A DNA stretch of 42,975 nt from an uncultured Muribaculaceae bacterium (GCA_947179295.1 CAMXAZ010000022.1:1-42975), one strand, 5' to 3'. Positions 27,676-36,864 are shown, counted from the stretch's first letter. The notes: generated by a model from the letters alone, not told the origin. Translations and numbers: made by a program.

Positions 27676-29400
27676 TCACTTCTTGGCTTTCTGTCTGATC
27701 TGACGGTGGCGGATTTTCCAGACCACGGCGTCATAAGGCGGCACCATCGTGCGGAAAGGCTCGGTGCTGCTCAACTGCTTGGTGTCCTGCTCGCGGGTTA
27801 TGAGCTCTGTGGCCACAGCCTCGCCTTCAGGTATGCCGAACATTTCGAACGCATGGCGCGGAATGTTGATGCCGAGATCACAGGAATCAGCAGAGAAGTT
27901 CACGGCGATCACAAGAGTCTCGCCGTCGCAGTGGCGTATGAAGGCATACTGGCGGTGAGGATTGAGAGTGGGGTTCTGATAGTTGACATACATCAGGTCG
28001 AAGAAACGGCCCTCGGAGATGGCTCTCTCGCGGTTGCATATGTTGAGGATGGTGCAATATTTTGAACGCAGCCAGCGCTCACGCGGAGTCAGCAGCGCGC
28101 CGCCGGGCTTGCCGTCGTTATACCACCGGCGCAGAGTGCCGACACTCCAGTAGTCAAAAATAGTGGTGCGGCCGTCATAACCGCTGAAGCCCTCGCTGTC
28201 TGTGGCCTGCTCTCCGAGTTCCTGGCCGGCATAGATCATCATCGGGCCGGTAGAGATCATGGAGCTTACCACCAGCGACGGAATTACCTTGCCGGGGTCG
28301 CCGGCATAGAACTTGGAGCCGAACCGCTGCTCGTCATGGTTCTCAAGGAAGTTGAGCATGTGCTGGGAAATTCCCTCGACCGTCTGCCAGCAATTGGTGA
28401 TTGTGGCAGCCGAATGGTTGTGACACTGGATGGCCCGCAGCGTATCGTAGAGGTTCACCTTGTCATAGAGATAGTCGAAACCGCCCTTTTCGATGAAATC
28501 GCGGTAGATATGGATGTCATAAAGCTCGGCTATGAATTTCACGTGCGGATAGCGGTCCTTGACATTGGGGATGGCCCACTGCCAGAATTCCAGCGGCACC
28601 ATGTGGACCATGTCGCAGCGGAACGCATCGACCCCTTTCGAGGCCCAGAAGCGCAGAATGTGGAGCATCTTCATCCAGGTGTCAGGGATGGGCGAATAGT
28701 GGGTGCTCCAGTTGCCGGGATCGCGGCCGTAGTTCAGTTTGACGGTGTCATACCAGTTGTTGACACCGGGGAAGGCCGAGAAGCAGTCATCGCCCGTAGC
28801 CTTGGCCGGGAATTCGATATAGGCTTTCTTTCCGCTGCCCATGTCGACCGACGGAGCGAAAAGCTGACGGGTTATATAATAATAGTTGTTGTTCGGCTCG
28901 AAGAACATATCTGTATTGTCGTCCTCGCCGAGATCTTTGATTCCGGCCGGTTTCACGTCGCTGTGATAGCAGCGGGCAGTGTGGTTCGGGACAAAGTCTA
29001 TGATCACGTCGAGACCGGCATCATGGGTGCGCGCCACGAGTGCCTCGAATTCTTCCATTCGCTTGCCGACGTTGACAGCAAGATCAGGGTCGACGTCATA
29101 GTAGTCCTTGATTGCGTAGGGGGAGCCGGCCTGGCCTTTGACCACGTGGGGATTGTCGGGGCTTATACCCTCGCTGCTGTAGTCGGTCCGGGTTGCATGT
29201 TCGATCACACCGGTGTACCACACGTGGGTGGCACCGAGTTCCTTGATGCCTGAAAGCACGGCTTCATTTATGTCGTTGAACTTGCCTGAACCGTTCTGCT
29301 GATATGTGCCTCCGGGCACGCAGTTACGGTTAGCGTTTGTAAAAAGTCTTGGTAAGAGCTGATAAATGATGGGTTTTCTGTCCATTATGGATGGTTTCAT
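27676..29400 (-). CDS. Cytoplasmic GH13-family alpha-amylase/glycosidase
   Basis: A retaining alpha-glucan hydrolase or transferase of family GH13. The 574-residue protein has the four conserved regions: VIIDFVPNH (about 132-140), GVDAFRCD with the nucleophile Asp263, FIAELYD with the acid/base Glu292, and FLENHDEQRF with His355-Asp356. There is no signal peptide, so it is probably intracellular and acts on imported or storage glucans; exact specificity is unresolved. The ATG at 29400 overlaps the stop of the upstream patatin gene in the tetranucleotide ATGA, which supports this start over a Met five residues on and suggests translational coupling. It ends in a shared bidirectional terminator. 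Confidence 0.92.
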   Translation of the reverse strand: MKPSIMDRKPIIYQLLPRLFTNANRNCVPGGTYQQNGSGKFNDINEAVLSGIKELGATHVWYTGVIEHATRTDYSSEGISPDNPHVVKGQAGSPYAIKDYYDVDPDLAVNVGKRMEEFEALVARTHDAGLDVIIDFVPNHTARCYHSDVKPAGIKDLGEDDNTDMFFEPNNNYYYITRQLFAPSVDMGSGKKAYIEFPAKATGDDCFSAFPGVNNWYDTVKLNYGRDPGNWSTHYSPIPDTWMKMLHILRFWASKGVDAFRCDMVHMVPLEFWQWAIPNVKDRYPHVKFIAELYDIHIYRDFIEKGGFDYLYDKVNLYDTLRAIQCHNHSAATITNCWQTVEGISQHMLNFLENHDEQRFGSKFYAGDPGKVIPSLVVSSMISTGPMMIYAGQELGEQATDSEGFSGYDGRTTIFDYWSVGTLRRWYNDGKPGGALLTPRERWLRSKYCTILNICNRERAISEGRFFDLMYVNYQNPTLNPHRQYAFIRHCDGETLVIAVNFSADSCDLGINIPRHAFEMFGIPEGEAVATELITREQDTKQLSSTEPFRTMVPPYDAVVWKIRHRQIRQKAKK

Positions 29401-30209
29401 TTTTTCTTACGCCGTTCGCCGCGCAGGGTGAATCCCGCATCCAGGAGAGCCTGGAGCGTATTGTCGTAGCCTGAGCGGAACACACGGGTTATTTCTTTGA
29501 GGTTAAACACTTTGTAGGATGCCACATCGTCGATAGTTATGGCAAGGTCGCAAAGCTCCATCTGAGCCTGCGAATTGTTTTTGACAAGCAGATCATAGGT
29601 GCGGTGGGCAATGTCCATCAGAGACTTCGGCTTGCCGCGCGATGGCATCGGGCTGCAGTTGATGCCGATGAGATATTTGCACTTGTCTCTGAGCGCCCAG
29701 GCAGGCAGATTGGCGAGCACTCCGCCGTCGACGTAGGTGACGCCTTTGATTCTTACAGGCTTGAAAATGATAGGGATGCTGCACGAAGCCGCCACACAGT
29801 CCACGAGTGTACCTTCCGTGAATGCCACAGGGCGGTTGTTGTCAAGATCCGTGGCGCAGACCACCGCCGGCAGAGGCAGATCCTCGATATTCTCATAGCG
29901 CACCTGCCTGCGCAGGAACTTCTTGAAGCCGTCCATCGAGAAGAAGCCGTCACGCGGCACACCTAACTCAGCGAAGTCGCTGAACTTGGCATCGCTGAAC
30001 ACTTTGACGATCTCTTCAGGAGCCAATCCTGAAGCATACATCACCGTGACAACCGAGCCGGCACTCACACCGGCAACAATGTCGGGCTTTATGCCGACAT
30101 CCTCAAGAGCCTTGAGGGCACCGGCATGGGCAAAACCGCGGGCTCCCCCTCCACTGAGGACGAGTCCGAGTTTATATGGCTTGCGCGAAAATTTCAACAT
30201 GTCAAGCAT
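29397..30209 (-). CDS. Patatin-like phospholipase (RssA type)
   Basis: A serine acyl hydrolase of the bacterial patatin family. Motifs are the oxyanion loop LVLSGGGARGFAHAG, the nucleophile elbow G-V-S-A-G-S and the catalytic Asp in VDGGVLANLP; in the longer numbering from 30260 these are Ser66 and Asp178. I start it at the ATG at 30209 because a -7 box (TAAATTTG, minus strand 30218-30225) lies inside the extra 17 codons that would follow from the ATG at 30260; another ATG at 30198 is also possible. The downstream GH13 start overlaps its stop by 4 bp. Substrate and role are unknown; no signal peptide is seen. Confidence 0.87.
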   Translation of the reverse strand: MLDMLKFSRKPYKLGLVLSGGGARGFAHAGALKALEDVGIKPDIVAGVSAGSVVTVMYASGLAPEEIVKVFSDAKFSDFAELGVPRDGFFSMDGFKKFLRRQVRYENIEDLPLPAVVCATDLDNNRPVAFTEGTLVDCVAASCSIPIIFKPVRIKGVTYVDGGVLANLPAWALRDKCKYLIGINCSPMPSRGKPKSLMDIAHRTYDLLVKNNSQAQMELCDLAITIDDVASYKVFNLKEITRVFRSGYDNTLQALLDAGFTLRGERRKKK

Positions 30210-30214
30210 AACAG

Positions 30215-30301
30215 ATGCAAATTTAGCATAAAAACGCGAGATTTTACCCCGGCGGTTCATGAGAATGTCTAAAATCTCATGATTTTATGCTAAATTTGCA
30301 T
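30215..30301. promoter_or_regulatory. Divergent mirrored promoters of the patatin and holB genes
   Basis: The 19-bp word TTTTATGCTAAATTTGCAT occurs on the plus strand at 30283-30301 and, perfectly, on the minus strand at 30215-30233. Each contains a TAAATTTG -7 box. The plus copy ends only 4 bp before the holB ATG, so that message would be nearly leaderless. A palindrome TAAAATC-TCAT-GATTTTA (30270-30287) overlaps the plus copy and could be an operator. Confidence 0.6.
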
Positions 30302-30305
30302 TACC

Positions 30306-31436
30306 ATGAAGTTCAGTCAGATTCCATCACATGAAAATGTCAAGCGGCAGCTGCGTGACATGGTGGCCGACGGCCGCATTCCCCACGCGCTGCTTCTCCA
30401 CGGTCCGGCAGGCATAGGGAAGTTCATGCTTGCCCGCACGTTCTCCCAGTTTGTCCACTGCCAGTCACCCACGCCCGACGGCGAGCCTTGCGGCTGCTGC
30501 CCGTCATGCCTTCAGCATGAAAGCTTCAACCATGTCGACAGCATATATGTGTTTCCGGTGGTCAAGACCGAAAAGCTGAAAGCTCCGGTATCTGACGACT
30601 ATATGTCGGAGTTCAAGGAATTTGTCAGCGCGAGTCCTTTCATGGATTTCGACCGCTGGACAGGATATTTCGAAAAGAAAAACGCCCAGCCGGCGATCTA
30701 CGTTTCAGAAAGCGAGGCTCTTGAGCAGCGTCTTGCCGTCACCACCACCCTCTCGCGCTACAAGACCGTGATCATCTGGCTTCCCGAAAAGATGAACGAG
30801 CAGACCGCCAACAAACTGCTGAAACTGATCGAGGAACCTTTTGCCGATACGATTTTCATACTCGTCTCTGACAATGCGGCCGCCATCCTCCCTACCATCT
30901 ACTCTCGGTGCCGCCCGATAGAGATGAAGCGTCTGAGCGATGAGACAGTGGCCCGCTATCTGACTGAAAATCTGGCCATAGATCCGCAGGACGCACTCTC
31001 GATGGCCCACATAGCCGCCGGCGATGTCAACAGCGCTCTGCGCGCTATGGACGCCACAAGCGTGAGCCGGATGTTTTTCGATCTCTTTGTAAGACTCATG
31101 CGCCTGGCCTACCAGCGCGACGTCAAAGGCCTGAAGGAGTGGAGCGTCGATGTGGCGGCCCTCGGCAGAGAGCAGGTGGTGAAGTTCTATGACTACTCCC
31201 AGCGCCTCATCCGCGAGAATTTCGTCTACAACTTCAATATCCCCGATCTTCTCTATCTCAACCGCAACGAGGCCCAGTTCAGCAAGAACTTCGCCCGCTT
31301 CATCACCGAGAACAATGCCGAGCGCATCATCGCCGAAATGAACCGGGCGGCTTCTGACATTGCCGGAAATGCAAACGGCAAGATAGTTAATTTCGACTTC
31401 GCTATAAAAATGATCATCCTGATCAAGAATTTCTGA
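30306..31436 (+). CDS. holB: DNA polymerase III delta-prime subunit (clamp-loader)
   Basis: Part of the clamp-loader complex that places the sliding clamp on DNA. The 376-residue protein has a P-loop-like GPAGIGKF (33-40) in which the Ser/Thr after Lys39 is replaced by Phe, so ATP binding is probably lost, as expected for delta-prime. Cys52, Cys62, Cys65 and Cys68 (CGCCPSCLQ region) form the zinc module. The segment PEKMNEQTANKLLKLIEEP, followed by TIYSRCRPIEM with the SRC arginine-finger motif, is typical. It ends ahead of a large repeat and shows no operon with its neighbours. Confidence 0.93.
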   Translation: MKFSQIPSHENVKRQLRDMVADGRIPHALLLHGPAGIGKFMLARTFSQFVHCQSPTPDGEPCGCCPSCLQHESFNHVDSIYVFPVVKTEKLKAPVSDDYMSEFKEFVSASPFMDFDRWTGYFEKKNAQPAIYVSESEALEQRLAVTTTLSRYKTVIIWLPEKMNEQTANKLLKLIEEPFADTIFILVSDNAAAILPTIYSRCRPIEMKRLSDETVARYLTENLAIDPQDALSMAHIAAGDVNSALRAMDATSVSRMFFDLFVRLMRLAYQRDVKGLKEWSVDVAALGREQVVKFYDYSQRLIRENFVYNFNIPDLLYLNRNEAQFSKNFARFITENNAERIIAEMNRAASDIAGNANGKIVNFDFAIKMIILIKNF

Positions 31437-31537
31437 CAGCCGGGCAGCCCGGCCTCAGCTCACACAATACAGCAGTCTCACCCCCACATTCACCATCACT
31501 CCACCCTACTCGCCTTAAGAGGTTTTGAGGTTGTTTA

Positions 31538-31858
31538 GAGGTTGTTTAAAAACAAGAGTTAAAATCTGAGTGGTGTATCTTTTAGATAAATTGTTGCAAA
31601 TGAGGAAGGAGCATAGCGAGCTATGTGACTGACGAATTTCAACAATTTAGCAAAAGAGACACCAAGGCTCAGGTAACTTAAAAAATTCTCAAACATGAAA
31701 TTACTAAAAGGAAAAAAGACAATACCCTCGCCTGCGAAAGTTTTGGGCGCCTATGGCTCTTCATCTCAGTCACATAGCTCGCTATGCTCCTTCGATTCAG
31801 AGCCATATCCACCTCAAAACTTTCGCTCAGATTTTAACTATTGTTTTTAAACAACCTC
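31538..31858. repeat. MITE-like 321-bp element with terminal and nested inverted repeats
   Basis: Terminal inverted repeats of 33 bp (31538-31570 and 31826-31858) differ at one position and carry GAGGTTGTTTAAAAACAA at the outside. Inside are a perfect 28-bp inverted repeat (31605-31632 and 31766-31793, containing AGCATAGCGAGCTATG), a local stem of AAATTGTTG with CAACAATTT (31588-31648), and in the right half nested stems GCGAAAGTTTTG/CAAAACTTTCGC and TATGGCTCT/AGAGCCATA. No transposase or other gene is inside. The left flank repeats GAGGTT three times. Its right end is 22 bp before the AddB-like gene start, so it may supply or alter that gene's promoter. The rest of 31437-31880 has no gene. 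Confidence 0.8.
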
Positions 31859-31880
31859 TTAAAACCAAATGTGAAAGCCA

Positions 31881-34826
31881 ATGATCCCCTTCCTCCGCCA
31901 AGTGGCCGGGGCCTATGCGGCCAATGAACTCGGCAATCTCCAGGACTATTGCTTCGTGTTTCCAAACAAGCGAAGCGGTGTCTTCTTCACCCACTATCTT
32001 GCACTCGAAGCCGCAGGTAAGCCCTTCCTGATGCCTGAGATAGCCACCATCGCAGAGGTGACGCGCAGTTTTTCGGCACTGACCGAAGCTCCGCGCCTTG
32101 ACCAGCTCTTCATTCTTTACAATGAATACCGCGAACTGAGCGGCGAGAACGTAGCTGACTTCGACCGTTTCCTCTTCTGGGGCGAAATGCTGCTTAACGA
32201 TTTCAATGATGTGGACCTCTATCTGGTCGATCCCCACAAGCTCTTTGTCAACCTCCAGCGCTTCCGCGAGGTGAGCGCCAACTATCTGACCGAGGAGCAG
32301 ACCGAGATCATCAACCGCTACTGGGGCGAGAAATTCGTCCACTCCAGCCCCGATGAATTCTGGAACCACATCCACTCCACCCCCACTCCGCTCGAAAACA
32401 AATTTCTGCAACTGTGGGAGGTGCTTGACGAACTTTTCGGGCGCTTCCACAAACGCCTGCTTGACAACGGCATGGCCACCCGCGGCATGTTTGCCCGCAA
32501 CGCCGTCAACCTTCTGAGCAAAGGCAGTGACCGCAAGCTGCCCTTCAGCCGCTACATCTTTGTGGGATTCAATGTGCTGACGCTTTCAGAGATCAAGATT
32601 TTCGAAAAGCTGCAGGCGCGCGGATGTGCCGACTTCTACTGGGACATGGCCTCGCCGGCTTTCAGCGCAAAGGGAAACCGCGCATCGCTTTTCATGCAGC
32701 AGAACGTGGGCTGCTTCCCTTCGCTCTATGACCTTGGCGAACTATATCCTGAAAATCCAGGATTCCCGAAAATACATATCACCGGTGTGCCGAGCGCATT
32801 CGGGCAGACCAAGCTTGCCGGGCAGCAGCTTGAACAGTGGATAGCCTCAGGGGCTGTGCCTGACACAGACGATGCGATAGATACGGCCGTGGTGCTGCCT
32901 GACGAGAGTCTTTTCATCCCGATGGTCCATGCCGTGCCACCTGCCATCAGCGCCCTGAACGTCACGATGGGTTTCCCGCTTAAAAACACCGCGGTGGCAT
33001 CGCTCATGTCGGCCATCGTCAATCTTCATCTCCGGAGTTCCCGCTCCCGCGGCGAGTGGAGCTTTTTCTATGAAGACATGCGGGCTGTGCTCACCCACCC
33101 CATGCTCCAAAGCTATGCCCCGGAAGCCTGCAATGCGCTGCTGCGCCTGATGGTGGAACGCCGTCTCTACATGGTCAGCGCCACTCTGATTGCCGAGACA
33201 GCTCCGGCACTGGCTTTCATTTTCACTCCGGTGACCGACACCAACGGCATAGACGAAGTCCACGGCTATTTCTTCAGGCTCGCAAGCACTCTGCGCGAGT
33301 TCACCGCAGGCGACAAGGAGAGGATGATCGAGAATTATTTTCTCGACACCTATCTGATCGAGCTTGAAAACATACGCCGCGCCTGCCGCAACTGGAAGAT
33401 AAGCATGAAGGACACCACCTTCATTCAGCTGCTGCAATCCACCATCTCATCGGCCAGCATCCGCTTCACCGGCGAGCCGCTGAAAGGCCTGCAGGTGATG
33501 GGTGTGCTGGAGACCCGCGCGCTTGACTTCGACAACCTCATCATACTGTCAATGAACGAGAGAGTCTTCCCCCGGAAACAGTATTCGCGCTCGTTCATCC
33601 CCGACTCGCTGCGGCGCAGCTACGGCATGGCCACCACAGAGCTGCAGGAGTCGATCTTCGCCTATTCGTTCTACCGCTTGATCTCCCGCGCCACCAACGT
33701 GAGGCTCTTCTATGACGCCCGCACTCTCAGCGGCAAGAACAGTGAGATATCACGCTACATAGCCCAGCTGCTCTATCTTTTCCCGGAATGCGAGGTGGAC
33801 CATGACCTGGCGTCATTCTCAAGCGTAATCACCGAGGAGGTCGGACTGACCGTGGAGAAAACGCCTGAGATAATGGCCAAACTGAAAGAATTTACCACCG
33901 GAGGCGGAAAAACACTTTCGGCATCGTCGATCAACGGCTATATCAACTGCCCGCTGTCGTTCTATCTGAAAAGGGTCTGCGGGCTTGACCTTGACGAGGA
34001 GGTGATGGACTATATGGACTCCGGAACCTACGGCGACATCATGCACGCCGCGGCCGAAAGGCTCTACAAGGAGCTGCGCGGCCCGCGCCACGAGGTGAAG
34101 ATCACCTCTGAGATCCTCGACTCTTTCATCAAGGACGAAATCAGGCTCGACACGGTGATCACGGAGCTGATCAACGAAAAATACAACCGCTATCCGGCCG
34201 GCGACCGCACTCCGCTTGTGGGCGAATGCAAGGTGCTGGCCCGCGTGATGAAACATTTTCTTATACTGATGTTCCGCGCGGAAAAAGAAATCGCGCCCTT
34301 TGACTTCATTGACGGCGAGCACAAGGTCAGAGGCACCATGCGCATCACCGACTCTCTGAGCGTCAACATCTATCAGATCATCGACCGCATAGACCGCATC
34401 TATCCCTCAGGCCGCTACGGCGAGGGTCTGGGTCTGCTCCGCATAGTCGACTACAAGACCGGCGGCGATCTGACTGACTTCAAAGATATGGACGAGCTTT
34501 TCGATCCGGAGATGAAAGACCGCCGCAAGGCCATACTCCAGCTGCTGTTCTACTGCAACGCCTATGCGCAGCAGATAGGATATGACGGAGCCATCAGACC
34601 TCAGATCTATCCCTTCCGCACTCTCTCCACTTCGGGCCTGACCCCTCTGAAATATTCAGGCGAGGCGCTTGAAGACTACCGCTTGGTCAACAAGGAGTTC
34701 ATGGAGCGCTTCCGCTCGACTATCGCCGAGATCTTCAACCCCGACATACCGTTTACGCAGGCACTCAAGGAAGACAGCTGCACGTTCTGCAGTTTCAAGG
34801 CCATCTGCCGCAGGAACCCGCAATGA
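31881..34826 (+). CDS. AddB-like helicase-nuclease with Fe-S cluster (PD-(D/E)XK family)
   Basis: The nuclease subunit of a probable AddAB/RecBCD-type double-strand break repair complex. The 981-residue protein has a UvrD-like N-terminal region (VFPNKRSGVFF near 26-36; helicase motifs are degenerate, as is usual in AddB) and a C-terminal RecB-type nuclease with VDYKTGG (Asp857, Lys859). Four cysteines placed as in the AddB Fe-S cluster are Cys690 (YINCPLSFYL) and Cys967, Cys970 and Cys976 (CTFCSFKAIC). No AddA is in the window; it is expected elsewhere. The gene starts 22 bp after the MITE-like element, and hemW follows 42 bp downstream. Confidence 0.9.
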   Translation: MIPFLRQVAGAYAANELGNLQDYCFVFPNKRSGVFFTHYLALEAAGKPFLMPEIATIAEVTRSFSALTEAPRLDQLFILYNEYRELSGENVADFDRFLFWGEMLLNDFNDVDLYLVDPHKLFVNLQRFREVSANYLTEEQTEIINRYWGEKFVHSSPDEFWNHIHSTPTPLENKFLQLWEVLDELFGRFHKRLLDNGMATRGMFARNAVNLLSKGSDRKLPFSRYIFVGFNVLTLSEIKIFEKLQARGCADFYWDMASPAFSAKGNRASLFMQQNVGCFPSLYDLGELYPENPGFPKIHITGVPSAFGQTKLAGQQLEQWIASGAVPDTDDAIDTAVVLPDESLFIPMVHAVPPAISALNVTMGFPLKNTAVASLMSAIVNLHLRSSRSRGEWSFFYEDMRAVLTHPMLQSYAPEACNALLRLMVERRLYMVSATLIAETAPALAFIFTPVTDTNGIDEVHGYFFRLASTLREFTAGDKERMIENYFLDTYLIELENIRRACRNWKISMKDTTFIQLLQSTISSASIRFTGEPLKGLQVMGVLETRALDFDNLIILSMNERVFPRKQYSRSFIPDSLRRSYGMATTELQESIFAYSFYRLISRATNVRLFYDARTLSGKNSEISRYIAQLLYLFPECEVDHDLASFSSVITEEVGLTVEKTPEIMAKLKEFTTGGGKTLSASSINGYINCPLSFYLKRVCGLDLDEEVMDYMDSGTYGDIMHAAAERLYKELRGPRHEVKITSEILDSFIKDEIRLDTVITELINEKYNRYPAGDRTPLVGECKVLARVMKHFLILMFRAEKEIAPFDFIDGEHKVRGTMRITDSLSVNIYQIIDRIDRIYPSGRYGEGLGLLRIVDYKTGGDLTDFKDMDELFDPEMKDRRKAILQLLFYCNAYAQQIGYDGAIRPQIYPFRTLSTSGLTPLKYSGEALEDYRLVNKEFMERFRSTIAEIFNPDIPFTQALKEDSCTFCSFKAICRRNPQ

Positions 34827-34868
34827 TCTGAGCGCCTCACAGCTATCCCCTACACACGCATACCGTCT

Positions 34869-35978
34869 ATGAAACTATATGTCCACATACCATTCTGCCA
34901 TGCCAAATGCGCTTACTGCGATTTCTATTCAACTCCACGCCGCGAGTGGATGGAGGCCTTTGTCGATGCGGCCGTCGGCGAGTGGCGTGAACGGTCAGCC
35001 GGACTCAGCGAGCCGGTCGATACGCTATACTTCGGCGGCGGCACCCCGTCGTCGCTTCCGGCCGAACTGCTCCGGCGGCTGCTTGAGGCTCTGCCGACCG
35101 AGAATCTGCGCGAGGCTACGATAGAGGCAAACCCTGAGGATGTGACAGATGACTGGGTGAGATTCATCTGCGGCGAGACTCCGTTCAGGCGCGTGAGCAT
35201 GGGAATCCAGTCGTTTTGCGATGACGAACTTGCCACCGTAGGGCGCCGCCACAGTGCGGCCCGTGCGGCGGAGGCTATCGACTGCCTGCGCCGTGGCGGC
35301 ATCGGTAATCTCAGCTGCGACCTCATCTACGGACTTCCCGGACAAACGGCCGGATCATGGCGCAGGTCTCTTGAGCGGCTGATCAGTTTCCGGCCGGAAC
35401 ATATCTCGGCCTATCTGCTGTCATATGAACCGGGCACCCGCCTGGACGCGATGCGCCGAAAAGGGACGGTCACCGAAGCTGACGATGATATGGCCGAGGC
35501 GATGTATGAGGCTCTGTGTGACATGACCCGCAGGGCCGGATATGTCCACTATGAAATTTCAAATTTCGCGCTTCCGGGCTGCGAGGCCGTGCACAACTCG
35601 GCCTATTGGGACAATTCGCCCTACATAGGCCTCGGACCGGGCGCACACTCGTTTGACGGACTCAGAAGATCGTTCAACCCGTCGTCGCTTAAAGACTATA
35701 TAGCCGCCGGAGGCCGCGGTTTCGGTATCACGGAGGAAGAAAGCGCCGACAGCCGTTTCAATGACCTGCTGATCACCCGCCTGCGCACCCGCCACGGGCT
35801 GCACCCCGATGAAATTGAGCGGCTTTTCGGGCGGCCGGTCCGCGACTTTTTCACGGCAACGGCCATTCCGCTGATCTCTGCAGGCGACCTCGAAATCTCC
35901 CCTTCCGGCGCTTACGTGATCCCCGAATCCCGCTGGCTCACCTCCAACTCCATCCTCCTCCCCTTCATAAGAGTATGA
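34869..35978 (+). CDS. hemW: HemW-type radical SAM protein (heme chaperone-like)
   Basis: A radical SAM protein of the HemW family, formerly called oxygen-independent coproporphyrinogen III oxidase-like; HemW is thought to deliver heme to membrane enzymes. The 369-residue protein opens with the 4Fe-4S motif Cys10-x3-Cys14-x2-Cys17 (CHAKCAYC), then YFGGGTPSSLP, VSMGIQSFCDDELATVGRRH, LIYGLPGQT and FALPGCEAVHNSAYW with GLGPGAHSFDG. It lacks the extra N-terminal residues found in true HemN, so the HemW assignment is preferred. It is spaced 42 bp after the AddB-like gene. Confidence 0.9.
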   Translation: MKLYVHIPFCHAKCAYCDFYSTPRREWMEAFVDAAVGEWRERSAGLSEPVDTLYFGGGTPSSLPAELLRRLLEALPTENLREATIEANPEDVTDDWVRFICGETPFRRVSMGIQSFCDDELATVGRRHSAARAAEAIDCLRRGGIGNLSCDLIYGLPGQTAGSWRRSLERLISFRPEHISAYLLSYEPGTRLDAMRRKGTVTEADDDMAEAMYEALCDMTRRAGYVHYEISNFALPGCEAVHNSAYWDNSPYIGLGPGAHSFDGLRRSFNPSSLKDYIAAGGRGFGITEEESADSRFNDLLITRLRTRHGLHPDEIERLFGRPVRDFFTATAIPLISAGDLEISPSGAYVIPESRWLTSNSILLPFIRV

Positions 35979-36031
35979 TCCCATTGAAATAACTATATAC
36001 TGAAATCCGACTTAAAAACTCCAGACAACCC

Positions 36032-36814
36032 ATGAAAAATATTATTGCTTCCCTCCTGCTTGCTTCGTCAGCCTTAGTTTCTGTCAATGCCTCCGATCCG
36101 GTGATGATAGGACGGCGCGGATGCGGATATGCGGTTGAGAATACGGCTGAGGCATATAGCGAAGGCGCCCGCAGAGGGTTCACTATGATGGAGGCTCATG
36201 TGAGGGCCACAGCCGATTCGGTGTTCGTCACCTCACATGACGGCAAGACCGACCGACTGGGCGGCCACATGAAAATAGCGGCGTCTACAATAGCCGATCT
36301 GCGCAGTGAGACCTACAGTCAGCAGCGCGACAGTGCCACTTATTCCGGCTCGACGATATGTACGGTAGGCGAGTTTCTCGACATATGCAAAGAAAAAGGC
36401 GTAGCCCCTCTGCTGCATCTCAAGACTTTTTCGAAAGACACAAAGGATTGCGGTCATCTCTCGCCACTTGTAGGTCTGATCAGAGAGAAAGGGATGGAGG
36501 GCAGCTGCGTGATACTCACGTCAGAACCTGACTACATAGAATATCTGATGGCAACCCATCCCGACATACGCCTGCAGTATCAGGCCGATGCGAAGTGGCA
36601 GGAGATGTTCGAGTGGTCGACAGCCCGCGGACTTGACGTGCAGATCAGAGCCGATCTTGTGGATGCCGACTGCGTAAGGCGCTATCACGATGCCGGCGTA
36701 AAGGTAAATGTGTGGACCGTGAACACTCCCGACGAATATTCACGCCTCAGCAATCTCGGTGTTGACTACATGGTGACCGACTATCTCAGCCCTGAGAGCA
36801 TAGCGGACTTATAA
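36032..36814 (+). CDS. Glycerophosphodiester phosphodiesterase-fold protein with altered catalytic residues
   Basis: A 260-residue exported protein (signal peptide to about Ala20) with the GDPD fold. The N-terminal block is GRRGCGYAVENT and the C-terminal block VNVWTVNTPDEY with GVDYMVTDYLSP. Typical GDPDs have His-Arg-Gly, Glu-x-Asp and Glu-x-Lys. Here these read Arg28-Arg-Gly, Glu54-Ala-His56 and His129-Leu-Lys131, while Glu36, His69-Asp70 (VTSHDGKT) and Lys131 remain. Thus the catalytic His is Arg, and an Asp and a Glu of the metal site are both His. It is either a pseudoenzyme or an enzyme with changed metal and chemistry. No promoter motif was found upstream. Confidence 0.82.
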   Translation: MKNIIASLLLASSALVSVNASDPVMIGRRGCGYAVENTAEAYSEGARRGFTMMEAHVRATADSVFVTSHDGKTDRLGGHMKIAASTIADLRSETYSQQRDSATYSGSTICTVGEFLDICKEKGVAPLLHLKTFSKDTKDCGHLSPLVGLIREKGMEGSCVILTSEPDYIEYLMATHPDIRLQYQADAKWQEMFEWSTARGLDVQIRADLVDADCVRRYHDAGVKVNVWTVNTPDEYSRLSNLGVDYMVTDYLSPESIADL

Positions 36815-36856
36815 GATTTTAACTACCCGAATCGGGCTATTCTCACCGCTTATGCT

Positions 36857-36864
36857 TAACTTTG
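36857..36864 (+). promoter_or_regulatory. Probable -7 box (TAACTTTG) for the PHP phosphatase gene
   Basis: TAACTTTG fits TAnnTTTG and lies 33 bp before the ATG at 36897. Confidence 0.55.

Noticed and set aside
28336-29253. Long plus-strand open frame of 305 codons
   Set aside because: Antisense shadow of the GH13 gene, which has all four conserved regions; no independent start signal or motif.
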